A stretch of DNA of 64,000 bases from Achromobacter dolens. Lineage in GTDB: Bacteria; Pseudomonadota; Gammaproteobacteria; Burkholderiales; Burkholderiaceae_B. The stretch lies in assembly GCF_902859745.1 (NCBI RefSeq), contig NZ_CADIJW010000001.1:310001-374000 (forward strand), given 5' to 3'. The notes under the pieces were generated by a model. It ran no database searches. It saw only the letters and a list, made by a program, of their open reading frames with translations, and was not told the DNA's origin. Of the stretch, positions 21,388 to 30,707 are shown piece by piece. Within the stretch, counting starts at the first letter, position 1. Each line of letters begins with the position of its first letter. The position numbers were made by a program, and so were the translations under genes.

Positions 21388-21813
21388 CTAGCGCTCGGCG
21401 CGCTGGCGGATCAGGTCGATGTAGGTATCGCTGTCCAGCGGAGTGCCCAGGCGTTGCGCTTCCCAGACGACCCGGCCCAGGCATTCCATGATCTCGTGCG
21501 CGGCCTGGTGCGCATCGGTGCGCGCCACCAGGCGCTGGTAGGCGCTGCGGATGCCGGGCGGATGGTCGATCGACAACTGCTCGGCGATGGCCAGGTGCAT
21601 CGACAGGTGCAGGAACGGGTTGGTGCGGCCCTTTTCCACCGCGTATTCGGCGGTCATGGCCTCGGGGCTTTCGAGGTCGCCGTGGTATTCCGGATGCTCG
21701 ATGATCCAGTCCAGGGCCATGGCCTCCAGCGGGGTCAGGACCTCGTTGGCGCGGTGCTTGCGCCAGGTTTCGATGAAGAATTCGCGGACTTGGTCGCGGG
21801 AGGGGTTGAACAT
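21388..21813 (-). CDS. DUF1841 family protein
   Basis: The 141-residue product belongs to DUF1841, a small family of unknown function common in beta- and gammaproteobacteria. It starts MFNPSRDQVREFFIETWRKH and contains NPFLHLSMHLAIAEQLSIDHPPGI, whose histidines are conserved in the family. The whole protein is probably helical and cytoplasmic. It is monocistronic and convergent with the cytochrome pair. Confidence 0.88.
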   Translation of the reverse strand: MFNPSRDQVREFFIETWRKHRANEVLTPLEAMALDWIIEHPEYHGDLESPEAMTAEYAVEKGRTNPFLHLSMHLAIAEQLSIDHPPGIRSAYQRLVARTDAHQAAHEIMECLGRVVWEAQRLGTPLDSDTYIDLIRQRAER

Positions 21814-22018
21814 TGTCAGACGGATGCCATGCTGGCCAGAGAGGGCTTTATTTTACCGCCCGCCGCCACGGCGCCCGCCCGCCGGCCGCAATGCGATATA
21901 GAATTGGTTGCTATCCGCTATCCAGTGTGCGTTTCGCCAGGGCCGCGCGGCCCGCGGACCACACGCCAGCCGATGCGGCGCGCGTGCAGAAAAACCACTC
22001 GGAGCAAATGGAGCATTC

Positions 22019-23275
<1,257 letters not shown>

Positions 23276-23300
23276 CCGGGATTATCGGGCTCGTCACCGG

Positions 23301-23334
23301 AAAGCCCGTGAGCCGCAAGGCTTGCGGGCTTTTT
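23301..23334 (+). terminator. Rho-independent terminator of icd
   Basis: AAAGCCCG (23301-23308) pairs with CGGGCTTT (23325-23332), with an inner AGCC/GGCT helix around GCAA, followed by a T-run. Confidence 0.8.
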
Positions 23335-23436
23335 CACGGCCAACCGTTGTGAAGATCTAGATCGAAATGGGGGCAGTCCTTAGTCGCAATATACCAAAAC
23401 AAGACAAAAAGAATCAGAGTGTTATTGTTGCAGCAG

Positions 23437-23442
23437 TATAAT
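23437..23442 (+). promoter_or_regulatory. Candidate -10 for the glycosyltransferase gene
   Basis: TATAAT lies in an AT-rich patch (about 23340-23470), 91 nt before the glycosyltransferase ATG. No matching TTGACA-like hexamer lies 16-18 nt upstream. Confidence 0.3.
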
Positions 23443-23532
23443 TTCGCCGTTCAGAAATGCTGCATTTTTCCCTCCACCGCTGATACTCTTGGCTTGGTTT
23501 TGCTGCCCCGGTTTCGCTGATATTCCCCTGAC

Positions 23533-24510
23533 ATGGCCCAGCCCGCTCCCAATATGCCACCCTATGATGCCTTGGCGTGCGTCCGCAACCTGCGCGACGC
23601 CAGGCGGGTAGCGCTATTGATGGCTCCCAGGTTGGGTGACACGCTGTTGATGATGACGATGGCGTTCAACCTTGCCGCGCACGGACGCCAGGTGACGGTC
23701 TTCGGCGATTTTGCCTATGGCCTGCGCAGTTGGTTCCCCGGCATGGACATCAGGCCGTCGCTGCCGCGGGAGCAGGCGCCGGCCGCGCTGGCCGACTACG
23801 ATTGCGCGGCGCAGATGCACGTCGGCTGGCCATATGCCCTGCATGATTGTGCCGCGTCCTATTTCTATTACGACGCCCATGTCGTGATCACCGGCAAGGG
23901 GTTCATCAAGCTCAACCAGATCCGTGACTACTGCCGTGATGCGCTGGGGTTGTCGCTGGCGGGCACCGATATCGGCCTGCGTCCACCTGTGGCGGGCAGG
24001 CACCGGGCGTTCGAGAAAAGGGTTGCGGTGCATCCGTCGTCCACTGGGGCGCAGCGTTGCTGGGCGCCCAGGCACTTTGTCGAACTGGGGTTGCGCCTGC
24101 AGCGCCAAGGCTACGAGCCTGTTTTCATCCTGGCGCCTCATGAGCGCGCCGAATGGACCTGCCTGACCGACGCCGGCCTGGCGATCCAGCAGTCTCCCTC
24201 CCTGGCCGACGTGGCGGCATTCATTCATGAGTGCGGCTGGTTCATCGGCAACGAGTCCGGCATTGGCCATCTGGCCTCCAGCGTGGGCGTGCCGACGCTG
24301 ACGCTGACGGGCAGACCCACCCGGACCAAGGCCTGGCGCCCGGGTTGGTCAATGTCGCGTATCGCGTATCCCGTTTTTATCCCGGGCGGCCGCTGGCGTG
24401 ATCGCTTGTGGCGCGAATGGCTGCGGCCGGGCAGCGTCATGTCGGCTTTCGAAAGCCTGACGCGGGACTACAAGAAGTCCATGGCCGCCGCAAAGGTCGT
24501 TCGATCTTGA
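23533..24510 (+). CDS. Glycosyltransferase family 9 (heptosyltransferase-like)
   Basis: The 325-residue product resembles GT9 LPS heptosyltransferases. The N-terminal Rossmann half shows RRVALLMAPRLGDTLLMMTMAFNL, where the GD pair is the usual GT9 motif. The C-terminal half shows VAVHPSSTGAQRCWAPRHFVELGLRL and FIGNESGIGHLASSVGVPTLTL, the donor-binding signature. It likely adds a sugar to the LPS core on the cytoplasmic face. An AT-rich upstream region and the O-antigen-ligase-like gene 130 bp downstream support an envelope-glycan locus. The exact sugar is unknown. Confidence 0.85.
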   Translation: MAQPAPNMPPYDALACVRNLRDARRVALLMAPRLGDTLLMMTMAFNLAAHGRQVTVFGDFAYGLRSWFPGMDIRPSLPREQAPAALADYDCAAQMHVGWPYALHDCAASYFYYDAHVVITGKGFIKLNQIRDYCRDALGLSLAGTDIGLRPPVAGRHRAFEKRVAVHPSSTGAQRCWAPRHFVELGLRLQRQGYEPVFILAPHERAEWTCLTDAGLAIQQSPSLADVAAFIHECGWFIGNESGIGHLASSVGVPTLTLTGRPTRTKAWRPGWSMSRIAYPVFIPGGRWRDRLWREWLRPGSVMSAFESLTRDYKKSMAAAKVVRS

Positions 24511-24639
24511 TCTAGACCCGGCGCGACAGCCGTGCGTGACGGTCTGCCGGATCCGCATAACCCATCTCGTCCCTGTGCGCCGAAGGCTCCTCTCCCCCTG
24601 AAGTATCGACTGGCCCTTCCAAAGGTCGAATTGAATCCC

Positions 24640-25914
24640 ATGATGTCCATTCCATGTCTGCGCGGTGTTGCGCTCCTGACACTGCTGATTCCCGCTTTGG
24701 CCTTGACCAGTGCCGTAGGTGGGCCCGTCATCCTCTATCTGACTGCGTTGATCGCCCTGGTGGCGATGGCCGCCAATCTGGTCCAACGCTCGGAACCCTT
24801 CGCGCTGAAGGAAATGTCGGCGATGATCGTGGCGCTGACGGCGCCACTATTGGCGATGTTGATCAGCAGCGTCTACCTGGGCGTCTGGAGTTCTTCCGAA
24901 ATTGAAAAGCTGCTGCGCTTCGCCCTGGCGGTGCCGGTCTGCTGGATGTTGTTGCGAGCGCCCCGCAATTGGTTGCAGCAGGTGCAGTGGAGCCTGCTGT
25001 TCGGCGCTTTCGCCGGATCGCTGATGCTGGTGTACATCATCCACGAACCCAGCCTGGGCCGGGGCGCGGTGTCCGAATATGGCGGGCGCTACAACGCGGT
25101 GGCATTTGCCGACCTGACGATCTTCTTCGGCCTCGCCTCCGTGTTGACGCTGCCCTGGCGGTTATCGCCCTGGCCGAGGTTGGAAGCCGGGTTGAAAATC
25201 GCCGCGGTGCCGATCTGCCTGTACGGTGTCTGGGTCTCGCAAACGCGCAGCAGTTGGGCGCTTTTGCTGGTGTTCGCACTGGTTTATCTGCTGACCAAGC
25301 GGCAATGGCAGCGCCGCACCAAGCTCATCTTCGTGGCGGCCTTGGTCGTGATCATGGCTGCGGGAGCGGCGTTGTCCTGGAACAGCAAGGAAAGCCGCTG
25401 GAAGAATATGGTGTCGGACGTGAGCCGCTATGAGCAGCATGACCGCGATACCTCGGTTGGCATCCGCATCCAGCTCTGGAAGGCTTCCTGGCTGATGTTC
25501 CGCGAAAGCCCGCTGGTTGGCGTGGGCGTGCCCAATTTCCGACCGGAGCTGGTCAAGTTGCAGAAGCAGGGCATCGTGACCGAGCTGGTCTCGACCGATT
25601 ATGGCGAGCCTCACAACGACATGCTGGGCGCGTTGGCAGGATACGGGCTGTTGGGGCTGCTCAGCATGCTGGCGCTCTACCTGGTGCCCGCCGCGGTCTT
25701 CTGGCGCCGCTCCGCCAGCGATGACCCGGTGGTGCACGTGGGCTCACAGATCGGCATGCTGTTCTGCCTGGGCTATTTCGTCTTCAGCTTGTCGGAGATG
25801 ATGTTCCGCAACATGCGCAGCGTGCCGATCTACGCGTTGACGGTGGTGGTGCTGTATGCCCTGACATCGGCCCGTACCGGACTGGCGCAGCAGCGTCTGG
25901 CGGCGAAACGATAG
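24640..25914 (+). CDS. O-antigen ligase-like polytopic membrane protein
   Basis: The 424-residue product has about ten to twelve hydrophobic helices and the Wzy_C/WaaL-type periplasmic loop in the C-terminal half (about residues 270-340, containing SVGIRIQLWKASWLMF and PHNDMLGALAGYGLLGLLSML). WaaL-type proteins transfer O-polysaccharide to lipid A-core at the periplasmic face. The start is uncertain: ATGs at 24640 and 24643 give MMSIPCLRG just before the first helix, and the frame is open 36 codons further. The neighbouring GT9 gene suits a role in LPS assembly; a polymerase role is the alternative. Confidence 0.82.
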   Translation: MMSIPCLRGVALLTLLIPALALTSAVGGPVILYLTALIALVAMAANLVQRSEPFALKEMSAMIVALTAPLLAMLISSVYLGVWSSSEIEKLLRFALAVPVCWMLLRAPRNWLQQVQWSLLFGAFAGSLMLVYIIHEPSLGRGAVSEYGGRYNAVAFADLTIFFGLASVLTLPWRLSPWPRLEAGLKIAAVPICLYGVWVSQTRSSWALLLVFALVYLLTKRQWQRRTKLIFVAALVVIMAAGAALSWNSKESRWKNMVSDVSRYEQHDRDTSVGIRIQLWKASWLMFRESPLVGVGVPNFRPELVKLQKQGIVTELVSTDYGEPHNDMLGALAGYGLLGLLSMLALYLVPAAVFWRRSASDDPVVHVGSQIGMLFCLGYFVFSLSEMMFRNMRSVPIYALTVVVLYALTSARTGLAQQRLAAKR

Positions 25915-25952
25915 CGGATCCGGCGGCCCGTCGTAGCCGCATGTCGCCCCGC

Positions 25953-25985
25953 AAAGCAAGGCCCTGGCGGCCTTGCTTTTTTTTG
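25953..25985 (+). terminator. Rho-independent terminator
   Basis: AAAGCAAGGCC (25953-25963) pairs with GGCCTTGCTTT (25969-25979) around CTGGC, followed by T-rich sequence. It ends the O-antigen-ligase-like gene. Confidence 0.88.
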
Positions 25986-26157
25986 TGCGCGCGGGGCGCA
26001 TTCCAAATGCCTGCCGGGTTTGACGCAGATCAAGCCAGTCTCCCCTCGCCGGTGAAAACCCTGGCGCTCCCCCTTATCCTGATCAGACGCAACAGATAAA
26101 TAGTCACATTTTGCTGTCTTTGGTTTCCGACGGCGGTGGGTATGGAGAAGAGGGTCT

Positions 26158-27702
26158 ATGAAGAATTCAAGCTTGCGCAGGGAGCTGCTGTGGTTCGTGC
26201 TCGCGATCGGGGTCGCGGTGCTGGCCCTGGGAGGATGGGATGCCTGGGAGCGGCGCGCCGAGATGCTGGCCGAGCGCAAGACGGAACTGCGCAACGTGCT
26301 GGACCTGGCCGCCGGCATCGTGCGCAACGGCAAGCAGCGCGCCATCGACGAGCGCCTCTCGCCCGAGCAGGCCAAGCACAACGTGGCGCAGCGCCTGGCG
26401 CAGTTGCGCTATGGCGCTGACGGCTATGTCGGCGTGTTCGACGACAGCTACACGCTGCTGGTGCATCCCGACGCCAAGCTGGCCGGCACCAATGTGCGCG
26501 CGGTCAAGGACAGCGACGGCCTGCCGATCTTCGAGAATCTCTACGCGCAGGGCAAGGCGGGAGGAGGCTTCGTCCAATACCACTTTCCGCGCCCGGGCGC
26601 CGAAGAGGCGCTGCCCAAGGCCAGCTACGCCGTCTACGACCCGGAATGGGGTTGGCTGATGTTCACCGGCCTGTACGTGGATGACGTCGACGCCGCCTTT
26701 CGCGCGACGCTGTGGCGCCAGGGCGGCGTGACGCTGGTGCTGCTGGTGGTACTGCTGGCGGCGGCGCTGCGGTTCTTCCGTTCCCACATCATCCGTCCGC
26801 TGGACGAGGCGGTGGCGGTCTGTGAGCGGGTGGCGCACGGCGACCTGTCCAGCATCATTTCGCGCCATCATCGCGGCGAGATCGGCCGGCTGTTCGAAGC
26901 CATGGCCTTGATGCAAGAGCGGCTGGACGTGGCGGTGCGCACCATTGTGCACTCCACCGGTTCGATCGCGGCGGCCTCTCGCCAGATCGCCGCCGGCAGC
27001 ATGGACCTGCACGACCGCACCGAGAAACAGGCCGCCGCGCTGGAACAGACGGCGGCCAGCGTCGAGCAGATAACGGCCACCGCCAAGCAGAGCGCCGACC
27101 ACGTGCGCGAGGTCAGTTCGCTGGCAGGCCAGTCGGCGCAACTGGCGCGGCAGGGCAGCGAAGAGACCCAGCACGCGATCGACGCGATGCGCGAAATCTC
27201 GCAGAGCTCGCAGCGGATCGACGAGATCATCCGGCTGATCGACGAAATCGCGTTCCAGACCAATATCCTGGCGCTCAATGCCGCGGTGGAGGCCGCGCGC
27301 GCCGGCGAACAGGGGCGCGGGTTCGCCGTGGTGGCGGGCGAGGTGCGGGCGCTGGCGCAGCGCTCGGCCACCGCCGCCAAGGAAATCAAGACGCTGATCG
27401 AGGCGTCGTCGGATTCCGTCGAGCGCGGCAGCCAGCGCGTCGCGCAGGCCAGCGCCACCATGAGCAGCGTGCTGCACTCGGCGGCGAGCAGTGCGCCGTT
27501 GATGGGCGAGATCGCCACCGCGTCGTCCGAGCAGAGCGTGGGCATCGAGCAGATCAACCAGGCGGTGACGCACCTTGACAGTGTGACGCAGCAGAACGCG
27601 GCGCTGGTCGAGGAGTTCGCGGCGTCGGCCTCCACCTTGCATGATCAGGCCGACGACCTGGCGCGCGCGGTGGCGGTGTTCAAGCTGTCTGCAGCCTGCT
27701 AG
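26158..27702 (+). CDS. Methyl-accepting chemotaxis protein with single Cache domain
   Basis: The 514-residue product is a transmembrane chemoreceptor. A first membrane helix (about residues 10-27, [18 protein letters not shown]) leads to a periplasmic sCache_2-type sensor (about 30-185, including [20 protein letters not shown] and [18 protein letters not shown]). A second helix near 195-210, a HAMP domain and the signalling hairpin follow, the latter with [20 protein letters not shown]. The ligand is unknown; sCache_2 sensors often bind small carboxylates. It ends overlapping, by 23 bp, the end of the convergent aldolase gene. Confidence 0.93.
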   Translation: MKNSSLRRELLWFVLAIGVAVLALGGWDAWERRAEMLAERKTELRNVLDLAAGIVRNGKQRAIDERLSPEQAKHNVAQRLAQLRYGADGYVGVFDDSYTLLVHPDAKLAGTNVRAVKDSDGLPIFENLYAQGKAGGGFVQYHFPRPGAEEALPKASYAVYDPEWGWLMFTGLYVDDVDAAFRATLWRQGGVTLVLLVVLLAAALRFFRSHIIRPLDEAVAVCERVAHGDLSSIISRHHRGEIGRLFEAMALMQERLDVAVRTIVHSTGSIAAASRQIAAGSMDLHDRTEKQAAALEQTAASVEQITATAKQSADHVREVSSLAGQSAQLARQGSEETQHAIDAMREISQSSQRIDEIIRLIDEIAFQTNILALNAAVEAARAGEQGRGFAVVAGEVRALAQRSATAAKEIKTLIEASSDSVERGSQRVAQASATMSSVLHSAASSAPLMGEIATASSEQSVGIEQINQAVTHLDSVTQQNAALVEEFAASASTLHDQADDLARAVAVFKLSAAC

Positions 27703-28579
27703 GGGAGCCCTGCACCACGCTCATGGCCCGCTGCAGACGCGGGGTCAGCTCGCGGCTGGCGCCGGTCATGGGCAGGCGCAGTTCGTCGGCGATCAGGCCT
27801 TGCAGGGCCAGGGCGCGCTTGATCGGCGCCGGGTTCGGTTCGGCGAACAGTAGGCGGATCAGGCCTCGCAGCGGTTCGAACAGTTCGCGCGCCGCTTCGA
27901 CGTGGCCGTCGCGCGCCAGTTGCATGACTTCGACGAAGCGCTCGGGGAACAGGTGCGCGGCCGCCGGAATGGCGCCGCGCCCGCCCGCCAGGCAATGGTC
28001 GAGCAGCGCCATGTCCTCGCCGCAGAGGGCCGCCAGGTGTCCCCGTGCGTTCAACGCCATCAGCACCGGCGCATTGCATTCCTTGACGGCGCGGAAATTG
28101 GGCAGCAACGCCAGCGATTCCATGGTTTCGACGGTCATGGTGACGCCGGCGCGCTTGGGAATGTTGTAGAGGATGATGGGGCGCTCTGTGGCCCAGGCGA
28201 TCTGCCGGTAGTGCCACAGGATGCCCTGCTGTGACGGGCCCAGGTAGTAGGGCGGGGGAACCAGGTAGCCGGCGGGCGCGTACTTGTCCAGGCGGCGGAT
28301 GGCGGCGGCCACGCCGCGCGTGTCGACGCCGCCCGCGCCGAACACCAGCGGCAGGGCGTGCGGATCGCGGCGGATGGCCTCGATCATCTCGATCTTCTCG
28401 GGGATGGAGAGCAGGTTGCCTTCGCCGGTGGAACCGAACAGCACCAGGCCGGCCACGCCGGCGTTGCGGTAGTAGCGCGCCAGCGCCTGGGCGGCTTCGC
28501 AATCGACGTAGCCACCGCGCATCGGCGTGACCATCGGCAGCCAGAGGCCTTCGAAAGCGGGAGTGAGCGGGGTATCCAT
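27680..28579 (-). CDS. DHDPS/N-acetylneuraminate lyase family aldolase
   Basis: The 299-residue product belongs to the class I pyruvate aldolases related to dihydrodipicolinate synthase. It shows the pyruvate-binding [10 protein letters not shown], the catalytic tyrosine in [11 protein letters not shown] and the Schiff-base lysine in [10 protein letters not shown]. The partners suggest a catabolic or lyase role rather than lysine synthesis; true DapA is usually found with other genes. It begins 4 nt after the stop of a small upstream ORF, and the two are surely co-transcribed. Confidence 0.88.
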   Translation of the reverse strand: MDTPLTPAFEGLWLPMVTPMRGGYVDCEAAQALARYYRNAGVAGLVLFGSTGEGNLLSIPEKIEMIEAIRRDPHALPLVFGAGGVDTRGVAAAIRRLDKYAPAGYLVPPPYYLGPSQQGILWHYRQIAWATERPIILYNIPKRAGVTMTVETMESLALLPNFRAVKECNAPVLMALNARGHLAALCGEDMALLDHCLAGGRGAIPAAAHLFPERFVEVMQLARDGHVEAARELFEPLRGLIRLLFAEPNPAPIKRALALQGLIADELRLPMTGASRELTPRLQRAMSVVQGSPSRLQTA

Positions 28580-28582
28580 GGC

Positions 28583-28906
28583 TTATTGCACCGTGATGGC
28601 GGTCGCGGGGCGCAGCGGGCCGAATTCGGCCTGGGGCAGGCCGCACATCACCGCGTGCATCAGGGCGTCGACCTGGTTGCGGTCGCAATGCAGTTGCAGG
28701 ATGCTCTGGCCATGGGCGTGATCCACCGACAGCACGTATACGCCGATCCGTTCGCCCAGTTCGCGGTGCAGGGCCAGCCGGACCTTCAGGGCGTCCAGCG
28801 TGTCGATCCTGACGGTCAGGGAAACCATCTGCGCGGGTTGCGGCGCATGGGCCGGAGCGGGACGTTCAAACGAGGCGTACGTGCTGCGTTCTTGGCGGGG
28901 AATCAT
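28583..28906 (-). CDS. Small hypothetical protein upstream of the aldolase
   Basis: The 107-residue product is unrecognised. After a variable N terminus, the segment VSLTVRIDTLDALKVRLALHREL...GVYVLSVDHAHGQSILQLHCDR has the beta-alpha-beta pattern of an ACT-like or ferredoxin-like fold. That fold suggests a regulatory or ligand-binding partner. There is no signal peptide. Its stop is 3 nt before the aldolase ATG. A 19-bp element shared with the TorF porin gene lies about 113 nt upstream of its start. Confidence 0.65.
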   Translation of the reverse strand: MIPRQERSTYASFERPAPAHAPQPAQMVSLTVRIDTLDALKVRLALHRELGERIGVYVLSVDHAHGQSILQLHCDRNQVDALMHAVMCGLPQAEFGPLRPATAITVQ

Positions 28907-29018
28907 GGCGGTCGGGGGGGGCGCAGCCGTGAGGGCGGGCTCGCGCGTATCCGGTTGGTTGATGACGATTCCACTATAGAAAGCGGGCCGTAAAACCTGC
29001 CGATAAATGCGGGCGAGA

Positions 29019-29037
29019 CGCGTAAAAAGCGCGTCAA
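29019..29037 (-). promoter_or_regulatory. Shared 19-bp element, copy A (upstream of the aldolase operon)
   Basis: CGCGTAAAAAGCGCGTCAA on the plus strand. It reads as a perfect GACGCG-N7-CGCGTC dyad when one more base is included on the minus strand. A second copy, 17 of 19 identical, lies upstream of the neighbouring leftward porin gene at 29887-29905 in the same orientation. Confidence 0.5.
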
Positions 29038-29049
29038 CGCCCGGGCGTT

Positions 29050-29811
29050 TCAGAAGGTCTTGGTCAGCGACAGCAGGCCGGTGGCGCGGCCCATGTAGCG
29101 GCCGCGGCTGTTGGTGTAGACGGCGCGGTCGGCGTCGGTGTCGATATAGGCGATCGAGATCGCCAGGCCCTGCCCGAAGTCCTTGGTCAAGCCCAGTTTC
29201 CAGTCGGTGTAGGCGCCGTCGGTGACGTTGCGGACCGTCTGGCGGCCGACGTGGGCGTTGACCGTCAGGCCCCAGAACCCGGTGTCGAAGTTGCCGCTCA
29301 GGTCGAAATACTGGCTGTACTTGCTGTCGGCGAAGCCGAACAGATTGGTCATGGCGATCGAATACTTGAACAGGATCGGGCCGTAGCCCAGGCCGGCATA
29401 CAGCTCGGTGGTGTCGGGGCTGGTGTAGCCCGACGGGTAGTCGCCGGGGTAGTAGTACTGCAGCACGCCCAGGTCGAACGGCACGTCAGGCGCCAGGTTG
29501 CCCTTGTAGCCGCCGTAGAAGTCCATTTCGACCGGCGCCGAGACCTTGCTGTTGCTGTCGTTGAGCCAACTGATGCTGGAGTTCCAGTTGCCCAGGTACA
29601 GGCCGCTGGCGTGGGTGAAATCGAAGCCGCCCTGGATCGCGGGCTGGTTGTTGGTCTGCATCAGGCCGCGGTAGCGGTACTGGCTGGCCAGGGTGACGTT
29701 GGCGGTCAGCGAGTACTCGGGAGCCGGCTCGCCGGCGGTGGGCGCATCGGCGGCGTGCACGGGGGCGGCAAGGGCGAACAGCGCGAGCGCGGCCAGGGTG
29801 TTGCGGGACAT
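29050..29811 (-). CDS. TorF-family putative outer-membrane porin
   Basis: The 253-residue product belongs to the TorF (Gcw_chp) family of putative porins. It has a signal peptide (MSRNTLAALALFALAAPVHA). The amphipathic beta strands begin with YSLTANVTLASQYRYRGLMQTNNQPAIQGGFDFTH, the family hallmark, and the protein ends in LLSLTKTF with a C-terminal phenylalanine. The likely role is a small outer-membrane channel; its substrate is unknown. I chose the ATG at 29811 because it starts the signal peptide. It precedes the aldolase operon in the same direction and shares its upstream element. Confidence 0.88.
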   Translation of the reverse strand: MSRNTLAALALFALAAPVHAADAPTAGEPAPEYSLTANVTLASQYRYRGLMQTNNQPAIQGGFDFTHASGLYLGNWNSSISWLNDSNSKVSAPVEMDFYGGYKGNLAPDVPFDLGVLQYYYPGDYPSGYTSPDTTELYAGLGYGPILFKYSIAMTNLFGFADSKYSQYFDLSGNFDTGFWGLTVNAHVGRQTVRNVTDGAYTDWKLGLTKDFGQGLAISIAYIDTDADRAVYTNSRGRYMGRATGLLSLTKTF

Positions 29812-29886
29812 GGAATTCTCCTGTGTTGGACGGGATCGCCACAATAGGAGAAGCGGCATAAACGGCGAGACAAGACTCGCGCGGCG

Positions 29887-29905
29887 CGCGTAAAAGGCGC
29901 ATCAA
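29887..29905 (-). promoter_or_regulatory. Shared 19-bp element, copy B (upstream of the TorF porin)
   Basis: CGCGTAAAAGGCGCATCAA on the plus strand differs from copy A at two positions. It sits 76 nt upstream of the porin ATG. The common orientation and position suggest one regulator for porin and aldolase. Confidence 0.5.
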
Positions 29906-30005
29906 TGGCGCGGCAGGTCGCGTCCGCCCCGTGCGCCGCGCGGCAACACAACGCGCCGCGCGGCCAAGCCTGGCTCATTCGAGCGCTTGCGTGCGGCTCC
30001 CGCCG

Positions 30006-30698
30006 TCAGCCCGCGAAGCGGTAGCCCACGCCGATCTCGGTCAGCAGGTAGGCCGGCTGCGCCGGATCGGCCTCGAGCTTCTGCCGCAGGTGCCCCATGT
30101 AGATGCGCAGGTAGTGGTTGCTTTCCACGTGCGATGGGCCCCAGACCTCGCGCAGCAGTTCGCGGTGGGTCATGACCTTGCCGCGATGGGCCAGCAGCGC
30201 GGCCAGCAGGCGGTATTCCATGGCGGTCAGGTGTACGTGCTGGCCGCCGCGCTCGACCACGCGCCTGGCGAAATCCACGCGCACGTCGCCGAAACTGATT
30301 TCGGCGGCGCTGCCGGCGCCGCCGCGGGCATGGCGCCGCAGCAGCACGCGCAGCCGCGCCAGTAGTTCGCTGACGCCGAATGGCTTAGTCAGGTAGTCGT
30401 CGGCGCCGGCGTCCAGCGCCGCCACCTTGTCGGCCTCGGCGGTGCGCGCCGACAGCACCAGCACCGGCACTTCGGTCCAGCCGCGCAGTTCGCGGATCAG
30501 GGTCATGCCGTCCTCGTCCGGCAGGCCCAGGTCCAGGACCACGGCGTCGGGCTGGCGGGTGCCGGCCTCGATCAGGCCGCGCTTGACGGTATCGGCTTCA
30601 AAAACCGCGCAGCCCTCGCTCTCCAGGGCCTGGCGCACGAAGCGGCGGATATTGGCGTCGTCCTCGATGATGAGGAGGGTGGGCTGAAAGTCGAACAT
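30006..30698 (-). CDS. kdpE: Response regulator KdpE
   Basis: KdpE is the OmpR-family activator of the kdp operon. The 230-residue product has a receiver domain with the phospho-acceptor in VVLDLGLPDEDG (about Asp55) and the conserved KPF lysine, and a C-terminal winged helix containing HLTAMEYRLLAALLAH and ESNHYLRIYMGHLRQKLE. It begins 9 bp after kdpD, the last gene of the operon. It should bind the GTAAA direct repeats upstream of the operon when phosphorylated by KdpD. Confidence 0.95.
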   Translation of the reverse strand: MFDFQPTLLIIEDDANIRRFVRQALESEGCAVFEADTVKRGLIEAGTRQPDAVVLDLGLPDEDGMTLIRELRGWTEVPVLVLSARTAEADKVAALDAGADDYLTKPFGVSELLARLRVLLRRHARGGAGSAAEISFGDVRVDFARRVVERGGQHVHLTAMEYRLLAALLAHRGKVMTHRELLREVWGPSHVESNHYLRIYMGHLRQKLEADPAQPAYLLTEIGVGYRFAG

Positions 30699-30707
30699 GC
30701 GATGGAC

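Noticed and set aside
23336-23532. Horizontal transfer boundary before the glycosyltransferase
   Set aside because: The region is AT-richer, but the flanking genes have normal composition and no mobile genes, repeats or attachment sites are seen.
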